The position numbers and the translations under genes were made by a program. This document shows, one piece after another, positions 47,430 to 55,860 of a DNA stretch of 64,000 bases. How positions within the stretch are numbered: position 1 is the first letter of the stretch; each line of letters starts with the position of its first letter. The notes under the pieces are model-generated. The model did not search any database and was not told the origin of the DNA. It saw nothing but the letters and a program-made list of their open reading frames with translations. The stretch comes from Filobacillus milosensis (GTDB taxonomy: Bacteria > Bacillota > Bacilli > Bacillales > Alkalibacillaceae): contig NZ_SOPW01000001.1 of NCBI RefSeq assembly GCF_004402015.1, positions 186,001-250,000 on the forward strand, read 5' to 3'.

Positions 47430-47485
47430 AATTTATCTTCTCATATTGTTATATAAAGACAAGCAATGTGAGAAGGTTGGTTAAT

Positions 47486-47815
47486 ATGGAAGAACGATTT
47501 TTTGCTGCATTAATAACCTGTTTCTTTATATCTTTTGGAGTCATCATTGGCGGTTCCTTATTTGGAAGTATGAGTGCTTACTTAACCGGACAGCCTCCTA
47601 TTTCAGAGATGATGGTAACAGCAAAGCAGCTTAGAATTTGGGCTATTGTTGCAGCCATTGGTGGAACATTCGATGCTATCTCAACCTTTGAAAGAGGAAT
47701 CCTTGATGGATCTACACTTGATTTGTTTAAACAAATCATGTTGATTATTTCTGCCATGGGAGGAGTCAAAGCAGGTATTCTCATCATTACATGGGTAACG
47801 CAAGGGGAGATATAA
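47486..47815 (+). CDS. ytrH: Sporulation membrane protein YtrH
   Basis: YtrH is needed for efficient sporulation in B. subtilis; the mechanism is unknown. The 109-aa protein has membrane helices at about 5-30 and 75-105 and a conserved middle, QPPISEMMVTAKQLRIWA and GGTFDAISTFERGILDG. The ATG at 47486-47488 is 9 nt after AGAAGG; an in-frame GTG upstream adds a few residues and lacks a ribosome binding site. Its stop codon is 2 nt before the ytrI ATG, so the two are coupled. Confidence 0.88.
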   Translation: MEERFFAALITCFFISFGVIIGGSLFGSMSAYLTGQPPISEMMVTAKQLRIWAIVAAIGGTFDAISTFERGILDGSTLDLFKQIMLIISAMGGVKAGILIITWVTQGEI

Positions 47816-47817
47816 AG

Positions 47818-48324
47818 ATGCATATTCCACCGTATTACAAAAAGCCTTCATGGCAGGCTTTCTTCATTGGCGTATTAGTAGGTGTAGTCATTGGATATTT
47901 ATTTTTCCTTTATTTATACGGAGAACACACTGAACGATGGATCGAAGAGAATTTAACACTAGAAAAAGAGTTAAAAGAGGTAAATAAAGAGTATGAACTT
48001 TTGAAAAAAGATACAGATCAATTGTCTGAAGAAAACCAAAAAAAATTAACGATTCAAGATGTTGAAGTAAAATTATTAAACGCTAAACAATTAAAACTTG
48101 ACCGCTTTACTACGCTACATCTCACAGACTTAATTGAAGACGAGATCGGAACAGTTATGGGTCAAAATATTGAATCTGTTCATGGCCAACGAGAGTTACT
48201 AAAACGAACCCTTGAGAATAAAATATTTAAGGTCAATAACATCACATATAACGTTGAAATTGTAGAATTAACCATTTACACGACGCTATATGTTTCTGTA
48301 AATATTAAAATCCAATCAAGTTAA
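47818..48324 (+). CDS. ytrI: Sporulation membrane protein YtrI
   Basis: This 168-aa protein has one N-terminal membrane helix (about 11-32, AFFIGVLVGVVIGYLFFLYL), a charged coiled coil (about 40-80, with LEKELKEVNKEYELLKKDTD) and a C-terminal domain of about 85 residues outside the membrane. It matches YtrI, encoded with ytrH in B. subtilis and involved in sporulation. The ATG at 47818-47820 is 8 nt after GGGGAG. The gene is followed by a separate small unknown gene. Confidence 0.85.
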   Translation: MHIPPYYKKPSWQAFFIGVLVGVVIGYLFFLYLYGEHTERWIEENLTLEKELKEVNKEYELLKKDTDQLSEENQKKLTIQDVEVKLLNAKQLKLDRFTTLHLTDLIEDEIGTVMGQNIESVHGQRELLKRTLENKIFKVNNITYNVEIVELTIYTTLYVSVNIKIQSS

Positions 48325-48424
48325 TAGTTATGTCGTTTTTTTGAAAGTTATGTCAGAAATGCTATAAAAATTCATTTTTAGGTTAAAATTATAGTGAGAG
48401 AATAAAAATTTTGAGGTGAGTAAT

Positions 48425-48607
48425 ATGTTTGTCTTAAATAAACGGGAAATGGCAGATGAGAAATTAAATCACTTAATTGATGGCTATTCCGTATATGCTG
48501 AAACAGAAGAACTCATCCGACTAATGAATCGTAGAATTGAATCTCATGAATTAGACATTACAATCGACGATACTGATCAAGGTTGTTGGTTTATTCCAAA
48601 CAATTAA
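48425..48607 (+). CDS. Small conserved-looking protein of unknown function
   Basis: This 60-aa protein, MFVLNKREMADEKLNHLIDG onward, has a helical first half and ends in ELDITIDDTDQGCWFIPNN. The ATG at 48425-48427 is 6 nt after GAGGTG, and an independent terminator follows, so it looks like a real monocistronic gene. A small gene in this position between ytrI and nrnA may correspond to B. subtilis ytzJ, but I cannot confirm that from sequence. There is no signal peptide or membrane helix. Confidence 0.72.
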   Translation: MFVLNKREMADEKLNHLIDGYSVYAETEELIRLMNRRIESHELDITIDDTDQGCWFIPNN

Positions 48608-48635
48608 GTTAGCCCATTTATTGGGCTAACTTTTT
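48606..48635 (+). terminator. Terminator of the 60-aa gene
   Basis: The 11-bp stem AAGTTAGCCCA/TGGGCTAACTT (48606-48616 and 48622-48632) runs into TTTTT. It begins within 2 nt of the stop codon. Confidence 0.9.
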
Positions 48636-48647
48636 AATATTTAAGGC

Positions 48648-49592
48648 TTAATTATTATATTCATGGCAAACTTTATCGAGGTCTTCAACTAATTTTTCGG
48701 CTTCTTCCCATGATTGAACCTTAGCACCTGAAGCCATAGGATGTCCGCCACCATTGTAATCCGCGGCTACTCCATTAATGATTGGCCCTTTAGATCGTAA
48801 ACGAACTCTTATAACATCATCTTCTTCAACGAAAAACACCCATGCAAGTATGTCCTCAATATCTCCAGCTATGCCTACAAAAGAATGTGTTTCTTCTGAT
48901 GAAATATCATATTCTTCTAACATTTGTTTGTCAATTTTAAATACTGCTACTCCACTTTTACGTGGCTCTAAGTCAGTTAAAAGTTGTCCTTTAAACTTTG
49001 CAATTTTCAACGGCACCTGGTACATATTTTCATAAAGTTCAGTACGGTCAAAGTTATACTTCGATAAGTCGCTAGCCGCTTCAAACGTCTTTCCAGTTGT
49101 ACTTGGGAAAAGGAAGCGACCAGTATCTCCTACTATTCCTGCATAGAGTAAGCGTGCACTTTCATCATTTAACTGAAACCCTTCATTTTTTCCTTCTGTA
49201 AATAATTCAAAGATCATTTCACTTGTTGATGATGAATCTGTATCAACCCACATGATATCACCATAAGGTTCACGATTAGGGTGGTGGTCTATTTTTACGA
49301 CTTTATCACCCGTTTTATAACGCTGGTCACATATACGCTCTTCATTTGCTGTATCACAAACGATGACTAATGCTTCTTTAAACTGATCATCACTAATCTC
49401 ATCCAACCTGGTCAAATAATTTAATGATGGTTCCTCTTCACCTGCTAATAAGACTGTCTTATTTGGAAAAGACGTTTTAATCATTTCTGCTAACCCAGCC
49501 TGAGAACCATAAGCATCAGGGTCAGGGCGTACATGTCGGTGTATGATAATTTTTTCATAAGACTTAATTAACTCTATAATTTCAGTTTTCAT
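48648..49592 (-). CDS. nrnA: Bifunctional oligoribonuclease / pAp phosphatase NrnA
   Basis: This DHH/DHHA1 phosphoesterase degrades very short RNAs and hydrolyses 3'-phosphoadenosine 5'-phosphate. The 314-aa protein has HVRPDPDAYGSQ (motif I), VCDTANEER, the DHH box KIDHHPNREPYGD and the C-terminal DHHA1 motif NGGGHPMASGAKV. The ATG at 49590-49592 is preferred over a TTG one codon upstream. The order nrnA-ytpI-ytoI is that of B. subtilis. Confidence 0.95.
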   Translation of the reverse strand: MKTEIIELIKSYEKIIIHRHVRPDPDAYGSQAGLAEMIKTSFPNKTVLLAGEEEPSLNYLTRLDEISDDQFKEALVIVCDTANEERICDQRYKTGDKVVKIDHHPNREPYGDIMWVDTDSSSTSEMIFELFTEGKNEGFQLNDESARLLYAGIVGDTGRFLFPSTTGKTFEAASDLSKYNFDRTELYENMYQVPLKIAKFKGQLLTDLEPRKSGVAVFKIDKQMLEEYDISSEETHSFVGIAGDIEDILAWVFFVEEDDVIRVRLRSKGPIINGVAADYNGGGHPMASGAKVQSWEEAEKLVEDLDKVCHEYNN

Positions 49593-49688
49593 CAATTCGT
49601 CAACCTTTCATAACATTTACTACTAGAAATTTAAGACAACACTCGATACAATAAATTAAGACTGATCTCGTTAATAAGGAGGGTATAT

Positions 49689-49979
49689 ATGCCTTTATTT
49701 ATAACTTTAATTGTCGTAACGTTTGTCTTATATATATTTTTCAAAGTACAAATTTTAAGATCTAAAGACACACTTTACATGCATTTCACTAATGCTAAAG
49801 CGCGAATGGCCTTAGGGGGCTTCCTCTCAATATTTGGAATGAACCAATATTACTATTACCAAACTCAGCTGGCCCTATTTATTTGCATCGCATTCCTTGT
49901 ACTAGGTATTGCTCAAATAGTTTATGGTTACAAGCTATTCAAACATTATCGTGGTGAAATGATTAGACTTAGCGATTAA
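49689..49979 (+). CDS. ytpI: YtpI-like small membrane protein
   Basis: This 96-aa protein has three hydrophobic segments (about 2-20, 36-52 and 62-82) and the phrase ARMALGGFLSIFGMNQYYYY, shared with YtpI of Bacilli; function is unknown. AAGGAGGG precedes the ATG at optimal spacing. It is convergent with ytoI and their 3' ends overlap by 11 nt, with no terminator visible between them. Confidence 0.82.
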   Translation: MPLFITLIVVTFVLYIFFKVQILRSKDTLYMHFTNAKARMALGGFLSIFGMNQYYYYQTQLALFICIAFLVLGIAQIVYGYKLFKHYRGEMIRLSD

Positions 49980-51273
49980 TAAATTGAGTCATGACCATCG
50001 CTTTTCCAGCTAATTCATCATTTGATAAAATTTGCACATCCACTTTAGCAAATTTACGTCCAAGCTCTAATACTTGCGGAACGATAGTTAGATAACTTCC
50101 GATTTGAACAGGCTTCATGTAGTAGATCGATAAATTTTCAATCACCATGTCGCCTGTTTTTTGTTGTTTTAAAACTTGATTACATACTTCTGTGACGAAG
50201 GAAGCAAATACTCCATAAGATAAAGATCCTAGTTGGTTAGTCATTTGAGGCGTCACTTCTGTTGTAAAAAATGACATGTCAGCGTCGTAATGAAGTTGCT
50301 TTTGAACAATATCATCAATGGTTTCACCGATTTGTGGCTGCCTTTGATTACTTTGCAAGCCTTTAATTACATCTTGTCTGGTTATAACACCTTGAAAGAT
50401 ATTCTGATCGTCCACTACGGGTAATAATTCAATCCCCTGCCACACCATTGTATGAGCTGCACTTGCTAATGATGTGGTCGATTGGACCGTAATAGGATTT
50501 TTGGTCATGACCTTTTCAATCTTCTGCTGATCTGGTTTACCTATAATGTCTTTAGATGAAACGATGCCGATAATTCGTCTATCTTGATCAATCACAGGGT
50601 AACGACTATGCTTTGTTTCATCATTGTATTGATACCATTTTTGAATAGTATCCCCTTCTCTAAGCACATATGTATCTTCAAAAGGTGTATAGATATCATC
50701 AACTATGATGATTTCTTTTTTAATTAATTGATCGTAAATGGCTCGGTTAATCATTGCTGCAACTGTGAATGTATCATACGTACAAGATATAACAGGAAGT
50801 TCGTATTCATCAGCTAATTGCTTAACATGATCAGTTGTATCAAAACCCCCAGTAATCAGAATCGCAGCACCTGCATTAAGGGCTTTTTCCTGCGCTTTAA
50901 CTCTGTTACCAACTATGAGCAATGATCCCTTATCTGTATAACGCATCATTGCCTCTAATTTCATAGCGCCAATAACAAACTTGTTTAAGGTTTTATGTAA
51001 GCCTCGGCGACCACCCAGAACCTGCCCATCTACTATGTTAACAACTTCTGCAAATGTGAGCTTTTCAATATTTTCTTTTTTCTTCTTTTCAATACGAATC
51101 GTTCCCACTCGTTCAATTGTACTGACATAACCAATATTTTCAGCCTCTTTAATTGCTCTGTAAGCCGTACCTTCACTGACATTCATATCTTTAGCAATCG
51201 TTCGGACTGAAATCTTTGAACCGATGGGTAACTCTTCAATATGATTTAGTATTTGTTCATGTTTAGTAGCCAT
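49969..51273 (-). CDS. ytoI: YtoI, DRTGG/CBS/hotdog-domain regulator-like protein
   Basis: The 434-aa protein combines four domains: an N-terminal helix-turn-helix (about 5-60, IAKDMNVSEGTAYRAIKEAE), a DRTGG domain (about 70-180), two CBS domains (about 190-310, with IDQDRRIIGIVSSKDIIGK and VVDDQNIFQGVITRQDVIKG) and a thioesterase-like hotdog domain (about 320-434). This layout is that of YtoI in Bacilli. The likely role is nucleotide- or acyl-CoA-dependent gene control, but no target is established. GGTGAG precedes the ATG. Confidence 0.88.
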   Translation of the reverse strand: MATKHEQILNHIEELPIGSKISVRTIAKDMNVSEGTAYRAIKEAENIGYVSTIERVGTIRIEKKKKENIEKLTFAEVVNIVDGQVLGGRRGLHKTLNKFVIGAMKLEAMMRYTDKGSLLIVGNRVKAQEKALNAGAAILITGGFDTTDHVKQLADEYELPVISCTYDTFTVAAMINRAIYDQLIKKEIIIVDDIYTPFEDTYVLREGDTIQKWYQYNDETKHSRYPVIDQDRRIIGIVSSKDIIGKPDQQKIEKVMTKNPITVQSTTSLASAAHTMVWQGIELLPVVDDQNIFQGVITRQDVIKGLQSNQRQPQIGETIDDIVQKQLHYDADMSFFTTEVTPQMTNQLGSLSYGVFASFVTEVCNQVLKQQKTGDMVIENLSIYYMKPVQIGSYLTIVPQVLELGRKFAKVDVQILSNDELAGKAMVMTQFINR

Positions 51274-51318
51274 GAATTTCTCACCATTTCTTTTAAGATA
51301 ATAGCTCTGTTAAAGTTC

Positions 51319-51466
51319 GTTGTTGATATTGTGATTCGCTTTCGGTGGACGCTTTCCGCGGGAACGGCCTCAACTTCCCAAAACTCACTCGCGTTCGTTT
51401 TGCGTGATTTTCGGCTCGCGCTATCCCCGCAGGAGTCGCCACCTTCGCTCATCACAATCCAACAAC
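51319..51466. repeat. GC-rich interspersed palindromic repeat, short copy
   Basis: The 148-bp element is an imperfect inverted repeat. The left arm runs from GTTGTTGATATTGTGATTCG through GGTGGACGCTTTCCGCGGG (to about 51362), and the right arm from CCCGCAGGAGTCGCCACC (51426) through ATCACAATCCAACAAC (51466). The centre holds a smaller hairpin, with AAAACTCAC facing GTGATTTT. It shares three blocks with the copy at 13811-14105. Confidence 0.75.
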
Positions 51467-51550
51467 TCAATCTATGCTGAAAAATCAACACTAAACTTTA
51501 ACCTAACCTAGATAATAATTCCATTATACCGGTACCCGTTATATTAATAA

Positions 51551-51578
51551 AGTGCCAGCTTGGATAACCGCTGGCACT
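51551..51578 (-). terminator. Terminator of ytkL
   Basis: The perfect 9-bp stem AGTGCCAGC/GCTGGCACT (51551-51559 and 51570-51578) lies 9 nt after the ytkL stop codon. The following TTATTAATAT is only moderately T-rich. Confidence 0.7.
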
Positions 51579-51586
51579 ACTTTGAT

Positions 51587-52267
51587 TTATAAGATTATGT
51601 CTTCTCCAGGTTTCATCACTAACCCAATCCCGGCTTTTAAGCTGTCACTAAATGCCTGAGGATCCTGTTTAATAACTGGGAAAGTATCATAGTGAATCGG
51701 TACAACCTTCTTCGCCTTAATCCATTCTGAAGCCAATTTAGCATCATCTGGCCCCATTGTGAAATTATCACCAATTGGAACAAAGGCTAAATCAATATCA
51801 TTTAAATCTCCAATTAGCTTCATATCAGAGAATAAACCTGTATCACCCATATGATAGATGGTTTTACCATCAATCGTTAATAAAATCCCAGCCGGCATCC
51901 CAGTATAAACAATGGTTCCATCTTCTTCATTATAGCTTGAACCGTGAAAGGCTTGTGTTAATTTAACACGTCCAAAATCAAATTCATGCGCCCCACCAAT
52001 ATGCATAGGGTGAGCATTTAAACCATTGTTACCTAAGTAAGTTGCTAATTCAAAAGGCGCAACTACTAACGCATCATTTTTCTTAGCGATATCAAACGTA
52101 TCACCCACGTGATCATTATGTCCATGAGTTAATAAAATAACATCTGCTTTTACTTCATCTGCATTTAAATCACACAATTCATTACCACTAATGAACGGGT
52201 CAATAATAATGTTTGTGCCTTCATGTTCAACTTGTACAACTGAATGACCATGATACGATACTTTCAC
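51587..52267 (-). CDS. ytkL: UPF0173 metal-dependent hydrolase YtkL
   Basis: This 226-aa metallo-beta-lactamase-fold protein has the HxHxDH motif [12 protein letters not shown], later [11 protein letters not shown] and the C-terminal His in [12 protein letters not shown]. Family members are broadly annotated metal-dependent hydrolases without a known substrate. The start is GTG (52265-52267), 8 nt after GGAGG, giving [17 protein letters not shown]; the upstream ATG overlaps the ribosome binding site. It is divergent from the M24 peptidase gene. Confidence 0.92.
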   Translation of the reverse strand: MKVSYHGHSVVQVEHEGTNIIIDPFISGNELCDLNADEVKADVILLTHGHNDHVGDTFDIAKKNDALVVAPFELATYLGNNGLNAHPMHIGGAHEFDFGRVKLTQAFHGSSYNEEDGTIVYTGMPAGILLTIDGKTIYHMGDTGLFSDMKLIGDLNDIDLAFVPIGDNFTMGPDDAKLASEWIKAKKVVPIHYDTFPVIKQDPQAFSDSLKAGIGLVMKPGEDIIL

Positions 52268-52385
52268 ACTAACAACCTCCAACATTAAATTTTCTATAAT
52301 AAATTAATTCTCTACAGTTCATTTATTTCCCTTGTTTCGATATGATAACACATAGAACATAAAAATATTTTTTCGAGGTGATCTA

Positions 52386-53477
52386 ATGAACGGAAGAATT
52401 AATCAACTAATTTCTACACTTGAAACTAACAATATGGATAGCGTTTTTATGACGTCTAAAGAGAACGTATTTTATTTTACAAACCTTTATGCCGAAGCAC
52501 ATGAAAGACTTATCGGGGCTTATTTTGATCAAAAAGGTAATGAAGTATTAATTGTTCCTGCTTTAGAGGAAGAAGATGTTAAAAACGCTGGTTGGCAAGG
52601 CCAAACAATTACATATTTTGACCATGAAAATCCATGGGATAAATTATCATCTACGATTAATGACCTTGGACAACCTCAAACAATGGCAATAGAAAAAGAA
52701 GACATGAACGTCGTTAGATATGAAATTTTAAAAGAAAGTTTTCCAAAAACAACTATTTTAGATGGACAAAGTTTATTAAATGAACTAAGACTTATTAAAG
52801 ATCATTCCGAAATGGGAATTATAAAGGAAGCAGCACAATTTGCCGATTTTGGTATTGAAACAGCATTAAAACACATTCAAGAAGGAAAAACAGAACTAGA
52901 AATCATTGCTGAAATTGAATACGCATTGAAAAAAGAAGGCATCCGTCACATGTCATTTGGTACAACTGTCTTAGCCGGAAAAAAATCAGCAGCGCCTCAT
53001 GGTACTCCAGACTTAACACCTATTAAAAGTGGTGATTTCGTTTTAATGGACCTAGGGGTAGTTCATAAAGGATACTGTTCTGACATTACGAGAACTGTCG
53101 TACTTGGCAAAGCTTCAGATAAGCAAAAGGAAATTTACCAAACCGTTTTAAACGCTGAGAAAAAAGCTATTGAAGCGAGTCAAGTTGGAACTCGACTTGG
53201 TGACATTGATAAAACTGCAAGACAAGTCATTGAAGAAGCAGGCTATGGAGAATATTTTCCACACCGAATTGGACATGGGCTGGGTATAAACGTTCATGAG
53301 TATCCATCATTAGCTTCTAATAATGATTCAAAACTACAAGAAGGTATGGCATTTACAATCGAACCTGGCATTTATGTACCCGAGGTTGGCGGTGTGCGAA
53401 TTGAAGACGATATATTCATCACGAGTGAAGGACCTACGACATTGACTGAGTTTATGAAAGAACTGATTGAACTTTAA
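52386..53477 (+). CDS. M24-family Xaa-Pro peptidase
   Basis: This 363-aa aminopeptidase P/prolidase-like enzyme has a creatinase N-terminal domain (about 1-130) and a pita-bread catalytic domain. The five metal ligands are visible: two Asp in MDLGVVHKGYCSDITRTV, His in RIGHGLGINVHEYPS and two Glu in FTIEPGIYVPEVGGVRIEDD. The expected role is removal of residues preceding proline in the cytoplasm. GAGGTG precedes the ATG. The 21-bp tandem repeat follows its stop codon. Confidence 0.93.
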   Translation: MNGRINQLISTLETNNMDSVFMTSKENVFYFTNLYAEAHERLIGAYFDQKGNEVLIVPALEEEDVKNAGWQGQTITYFDHENPWDKLSSTINDLGQPQTMAIEKEDMNVVRYEILKESFPKTTILDGQSLLNELRLIKDHSEMGIIKEAAQFADFGIETALKHIQEGKTELEIIAEIEYALKKEGIRHMSFGTTVLAGKKSAAPHGTPDLTPIKSGDFVLMDLGVVHKGYCSDITRTVVLGKASDKQKEIYQTVLNAEKKAIEASQVGTRLGDIDKTARQVIEEAGYGEYFPHRIGHGLGINVHEYPSLASNNDSKLQEGMAFTIEPGIYVPEVGGVRIEDDIFITSEGPTTLTEFMKELIEL

Positions 53478-53492
53478 ATTGTACTTATTTCT

Positions 53493-53669
53493 GTGAGCGC
53501 TCATTTTCCCGTGAGCGCTCGATTATTTCCGTGAGTGCAACAATAATTCCAGTGAGTGCAACAATAATTCCAGTGAGTGCAACAATAATTCCAGTGAGTG
53601 CAACAATAATTCCAGTGAGTGCAACAATAATTCCAGTGAGTGCAACAATAATTCCAGTGAGTGCAACAA
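53493..53669. repeat. 21-bp tandem repeat, six perfect copies plus partial and diverged units
   Basis: The unit GTGAGTGCAACAATAATTCC plus one A starts at 53531, 53552, 53573, 53594, 53615 and 53636, all identical, with a 13-nt partial seventh at 53657. Two diverged units come before it at 53493 (18 nt) and 53511 (20 nt), each beginning GTGAGCGCTC, which holds the perfect palindrome GAGCGCTC. It lies between the M24 peptidase stop codon and its terminator, so it should be transcribed as 3' UTR. Confidence 0.95.
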
Positions 53670-53703
53670 AACCCCTCCCGCTTCACGCGACGGAGGGGTT
53701 TTT
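53668..53703. terminator. Strong bidirectional terminator
   Basis: AAAACCCCTCC (53668-53678) pairs with GGAGGGGTTTT (53692-53702), and CGC/GCG can extend the stem inwards. T-rich tails on both strands would end the M24 peptidase transcript on one side and the 32-aa gene on the other. Confidence 0.93.
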
Positions 53704-53705
53704 CG

Positions 53706-53804
53706 TTAGATAGTTGGCTTTTTTCTACGGCTTTTATTTCTCATTTTTTGTATAAATGGAAAGATAATTGGACCGTATTTGATTAATTTCCTAATTAATC
53801 TCAT
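53706..53804 (-). CDS. Short gene for a 32-aa basic hydrophobic peptide
   Basis: ATG at 53802-53804 opens 32 codons ending in TAA at 53706-53708. The peptide starts MRLIRKLIKYGPIIFPFIQK and has a Lys/Arg-rich end (MRNKSRRKKPTI). GAAGGAG stands 9 nt before the ATG. It could be a small amphipathic or membrane-associated protein; similar short basic proteins are common in Bacilli, but I cannot place it. It is 60 nt downstream of ald on the same strand, and its ribosome binding site lies in a hairpin that follows ald. Confidence 0.62.
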   Translation of the reverse strand: MRLIRKLIKYGPIIFPFIQKMRNKSRRKKPTI

Positions 53805-53805
53805 T

Positions 53806-53857
53806 TATAAAAACTCCTTCAATTCGTTTGTTTATACTTTTCCACAATTGAAGGAAT
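53806..53857 (-). terminator. Hairpin after ald: terminator and/or control of the 32-aa gene
   Basis: The perfect 10-bp stem TCCTTCAATT/AATTGAAGGA (53815-53824 and 53846-53855) with a 21-nt loop is followed on the minus strand by GTTTTTATAA. Its 3' arm carries most of the GAAGGAG ribosome binding site of the next small gene. It starts about 10 nt after the ald stop codon. Confidence 0.65.
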
Positions 53858-53864
53858 TTAAAAC

Positions 53865-54977
53865 TTACAATAATTCACTTAAGTCTTTAAACTCTAATCC
53901 ATGTGCATCAGCAACAGCTTGATAAGTAACATAGCCATCCAGTGTATTGATACCTTTTAGTAAATGATGGTTGTCTTTAACCGCTTGTTTGTAACCTTTA
54001 TTTGCCAGCTGCAAAGCATAAGGAACTGTTACATTAGTTAATCCGATGGTTGATGTTCTCGGAACAGCGCCAGGCATGTTCGCAACAGCATAATGAAGCA
54101 CACCATGCTTTTCATAAGTTGGGTTATCATGCGTTGTGATATGATCAACAGTCTCTACAATACCACCTTGGTCAATCGCAACGTCCACAATAACCGAACC
54201 AGGTGTCATGTTTTTAACCATCTCTTCTGTAACTAATTTTGGTGCTTTAGCCCCTGGAATTAAAACAGCACCCACAAGTAAGTCTGATTTAGCCACTGCC
54301 TCAGCAATATTTAATTCATTAGACATAACCGTGTTGATTTGATTGCCGAAAATATCGTCCAATTCACGTAAACGTTCTGGGCTTAAATCAATAATCGTTA
54401 CATCAGCACCTAAACCAATGGCAATTTTAGCTGCATTTGTACCAACGACCCCTCCACCAATTACAGTAACTCTACCACGTTGAACACCTGGAATACCACT
54501 TAATAATATTCCTTTTCCTCCACGTGATTTTTCTAAGAATTGAGCACCAATTTGGCTTGCCATACGACCAGCAACTTCACTCATTGGTGTTAATAGAGGT
54601 AATGATCTATTATCCAGTTGAACTGTTTCATAAGCAATACCTACTACTTTATTATCAATAAGAGCTTTAGTTAATTCAGGCTCTGCAGCAAGATGTAAAT
54701 AAGTAAATAAAATGAGACCCTTATAAAAATACTCATATTCTTCTTTAAGCGGCTCTTTTACTTTCATAACCATTTCTTGTTTCCAAGCATCTTGAGCTGT
54801 TTGTACAATTGTAGCACCTGCATCTTGATACTGCTTGTCCGTGAAGTTCGACCCTTCACCAGCATTTGTTTCTACAAATACATCATGACCTGCATTTACT
54901 AATGCTATTACACCAGCAGGAGTAAGTGCTACTCGATTTTCATTATTTTTAATTTCCTTAGGTACCCCGATTCTCAT
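53865..54977 (-). CDS. ald: Alanine dehydrogenase
   Basis: Ald interconverts L-alanine and pyruvate with NAD and is important for alanine use and sporulation in Bacillus. The protein starts [20 protein letters not shown]; Lys in [13 protein letters not shown]-type [13 protein letters not shown] and His in [13 protein letters not shown] form the catalytic site, and [20 protein letters not shown] is the NAD fold. The start chosen is the ATG at 54975-54977, 8 nt after AGGAGG; the ATG two codons earlier is too close. Predicted length is 370 aa. Confidence 0.95.
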   Translation of the reverse strand: MRIGVPKEIKNNENRVALTPAGVIALVNAGHDVFVETNAGEGSNFTDKQYQDAGATIVQTAQDAWKQEMVMKVKEPLKEEYEYFYKGLILFTYLHLAAEPELTKALIDNKVVGIAYETVQLDNRSLPLLTPMSEVAGRMASQIGAQFLEKSRGGKGILLSGIPGVQRGRVTVIGGGVVGTNAAKIAIGLGADVTIIDLSPERLRELDDIFGNQINTVMSNELNIAEAVAKSDLLVGAVLIPGAKAPKLVTEEMVKNMTPGSVIVDVAIDQGGIVETVDHITTHDNPTYEKHGVLHYAVANMPGAVPRTSTIGLTNVTVPYALQLANKGYKQAVKDNHHLLKGINTLDGYVTYQAVADAHGLEFKDLSELL

Positions 54978-55101
54978 CAGCATGACCTCCTAGTAAGAAT
55001 TAATATATGTAAAACTGCTATAACCGCTACTACTATATCACTATTTACTCAAAAATTGTATAGTTTTAGCAAGGTAAAATGAACGAAAAATTTATCATCA
55101 A

Positions 55102-55860
55102 TTACAAATAACGATGGATAACATCCATACCGCCCGTTATTTCAACGACTGAACCAGTAATCATATCTGAATCATCATGACATAAATAACCGACAGTTCG
55201 AGCAATATCTTCACCAGTTCCAGGTCGTCCGATTGGGGTTTCATTGTCAGTCAACTGACGACTCTCTGAGATAGTTTTCTCTTTCATTTCATCAGTTACT
55301 TTACCTGGAGCTACCATGTTAGCTGTGATTTTTGATCCCGCTTCTTCTAAAGCGATTGTTTTCATTAATGAAGCGACGCCAACTTTAGCGGCGGCAAATG
55401 CAGAACGGTAAATCCATCCCGAACTATGGTTAACTCCTTGAAAACCAAGGAATATAATTCTTCCAAATTGTTGCTCTCGCATAGCTGGCACACATGATTT
55501 GGACAAATGAAAAGCTGCATCTAAGTTACCACGGATCATCTCATTCCATTCGTCTTCACTATAATCAAGTAATTTTTTTCTTTCAAAAATATAAGGTCCT
55601 GCATTACATATCAGGCAATCTAATCTTCCAAACTTTCGGATAACCCTCTGAACAACTTGGTCTATTTGTGAATGATTTAATACATCTAACTCTTCAATGT
55701 CTAAGTATTTACCAAGTTCTTTATATGATGCCTGCAAAGATAATGCTTGTTCTCGGTCTGAGCGGTAAGTGGCCGTGACACTATAGCCGCGCTCTAAAAA
55801 ATATTCCGTCATTTTACGGCCAAGGCCTTTAGTCCCAGCAGTAATCAAGACATGGCGCAT
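55102..55860 (-). CDS. Short-chain dehydrogenase/reductase (YtkK-like)
   Basis: This 252-aa SDR has the TGxxxGxG variant TAGTKGLGRKMTEYF, the NAG motif CLICNAGPYIF, and ends in the typical MITGSVVEITGGMDV. The catalytic Tyr-xxx-Lys is not in its standard form: the site reads SGWIYRSAFAAAKVG, with Tyr and Lys further apart than four residues, so activity is uncertain. It is FabG-like in length. B. subtilis ytkK, near ytkL, is a comparable SDR gene. GGAGGAT precedes the ATG. Confidence 0.85.
   Translation of the reverse strand: MRHVLITAGTKGLGRKMTEYFLERGYSVTATYRSDREQALSLQASYKELGKYLDIEELDVLNHSQIDQVVQRVIRKFGRLDCLICNAGPYIFERKKLLDYSEDEWNEMIRGNLDAAFHLSKSCVPAMREQQFGRIIFLGFQGVNHSSGWIYRSAFAAAKVGVASLMKTIALEEAGSKITANMVAPGKVTDEMKEKTISESRQLTDNETPIGRPGTGEDIARTVGYLCHDDSDMITGSVVEITGGMDVIHRYL

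Larger units (their letters stand above)
51274..51586. other. Intergenic stretch of 313 bases between ytkL and ytoI
   Basis: No gene is apparent. The segment holds the short copy of the GC-rich repeat (51319-51466), which should lie upstream of the ytoI promoter region, and the ytkL terminator hairpin at 51551-51578. Open frames on both strands coincide with the repeat and lack ribosome binding sites. Confidence 0.75.

Noticed and set aside
53493-53669. Possible CRISPR array
   Set aside because: The repeats are directly adjacent with no unique spacers, and no cas genes are present.
53501-53713. Repetitive open frames on both strands (CCTHWNY and SATIIPV heptads)
   Set aside because: They follow automatically from a 21-bp tandem repeat without stop codons. 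Neither has a start signal, and they run through the terminator.
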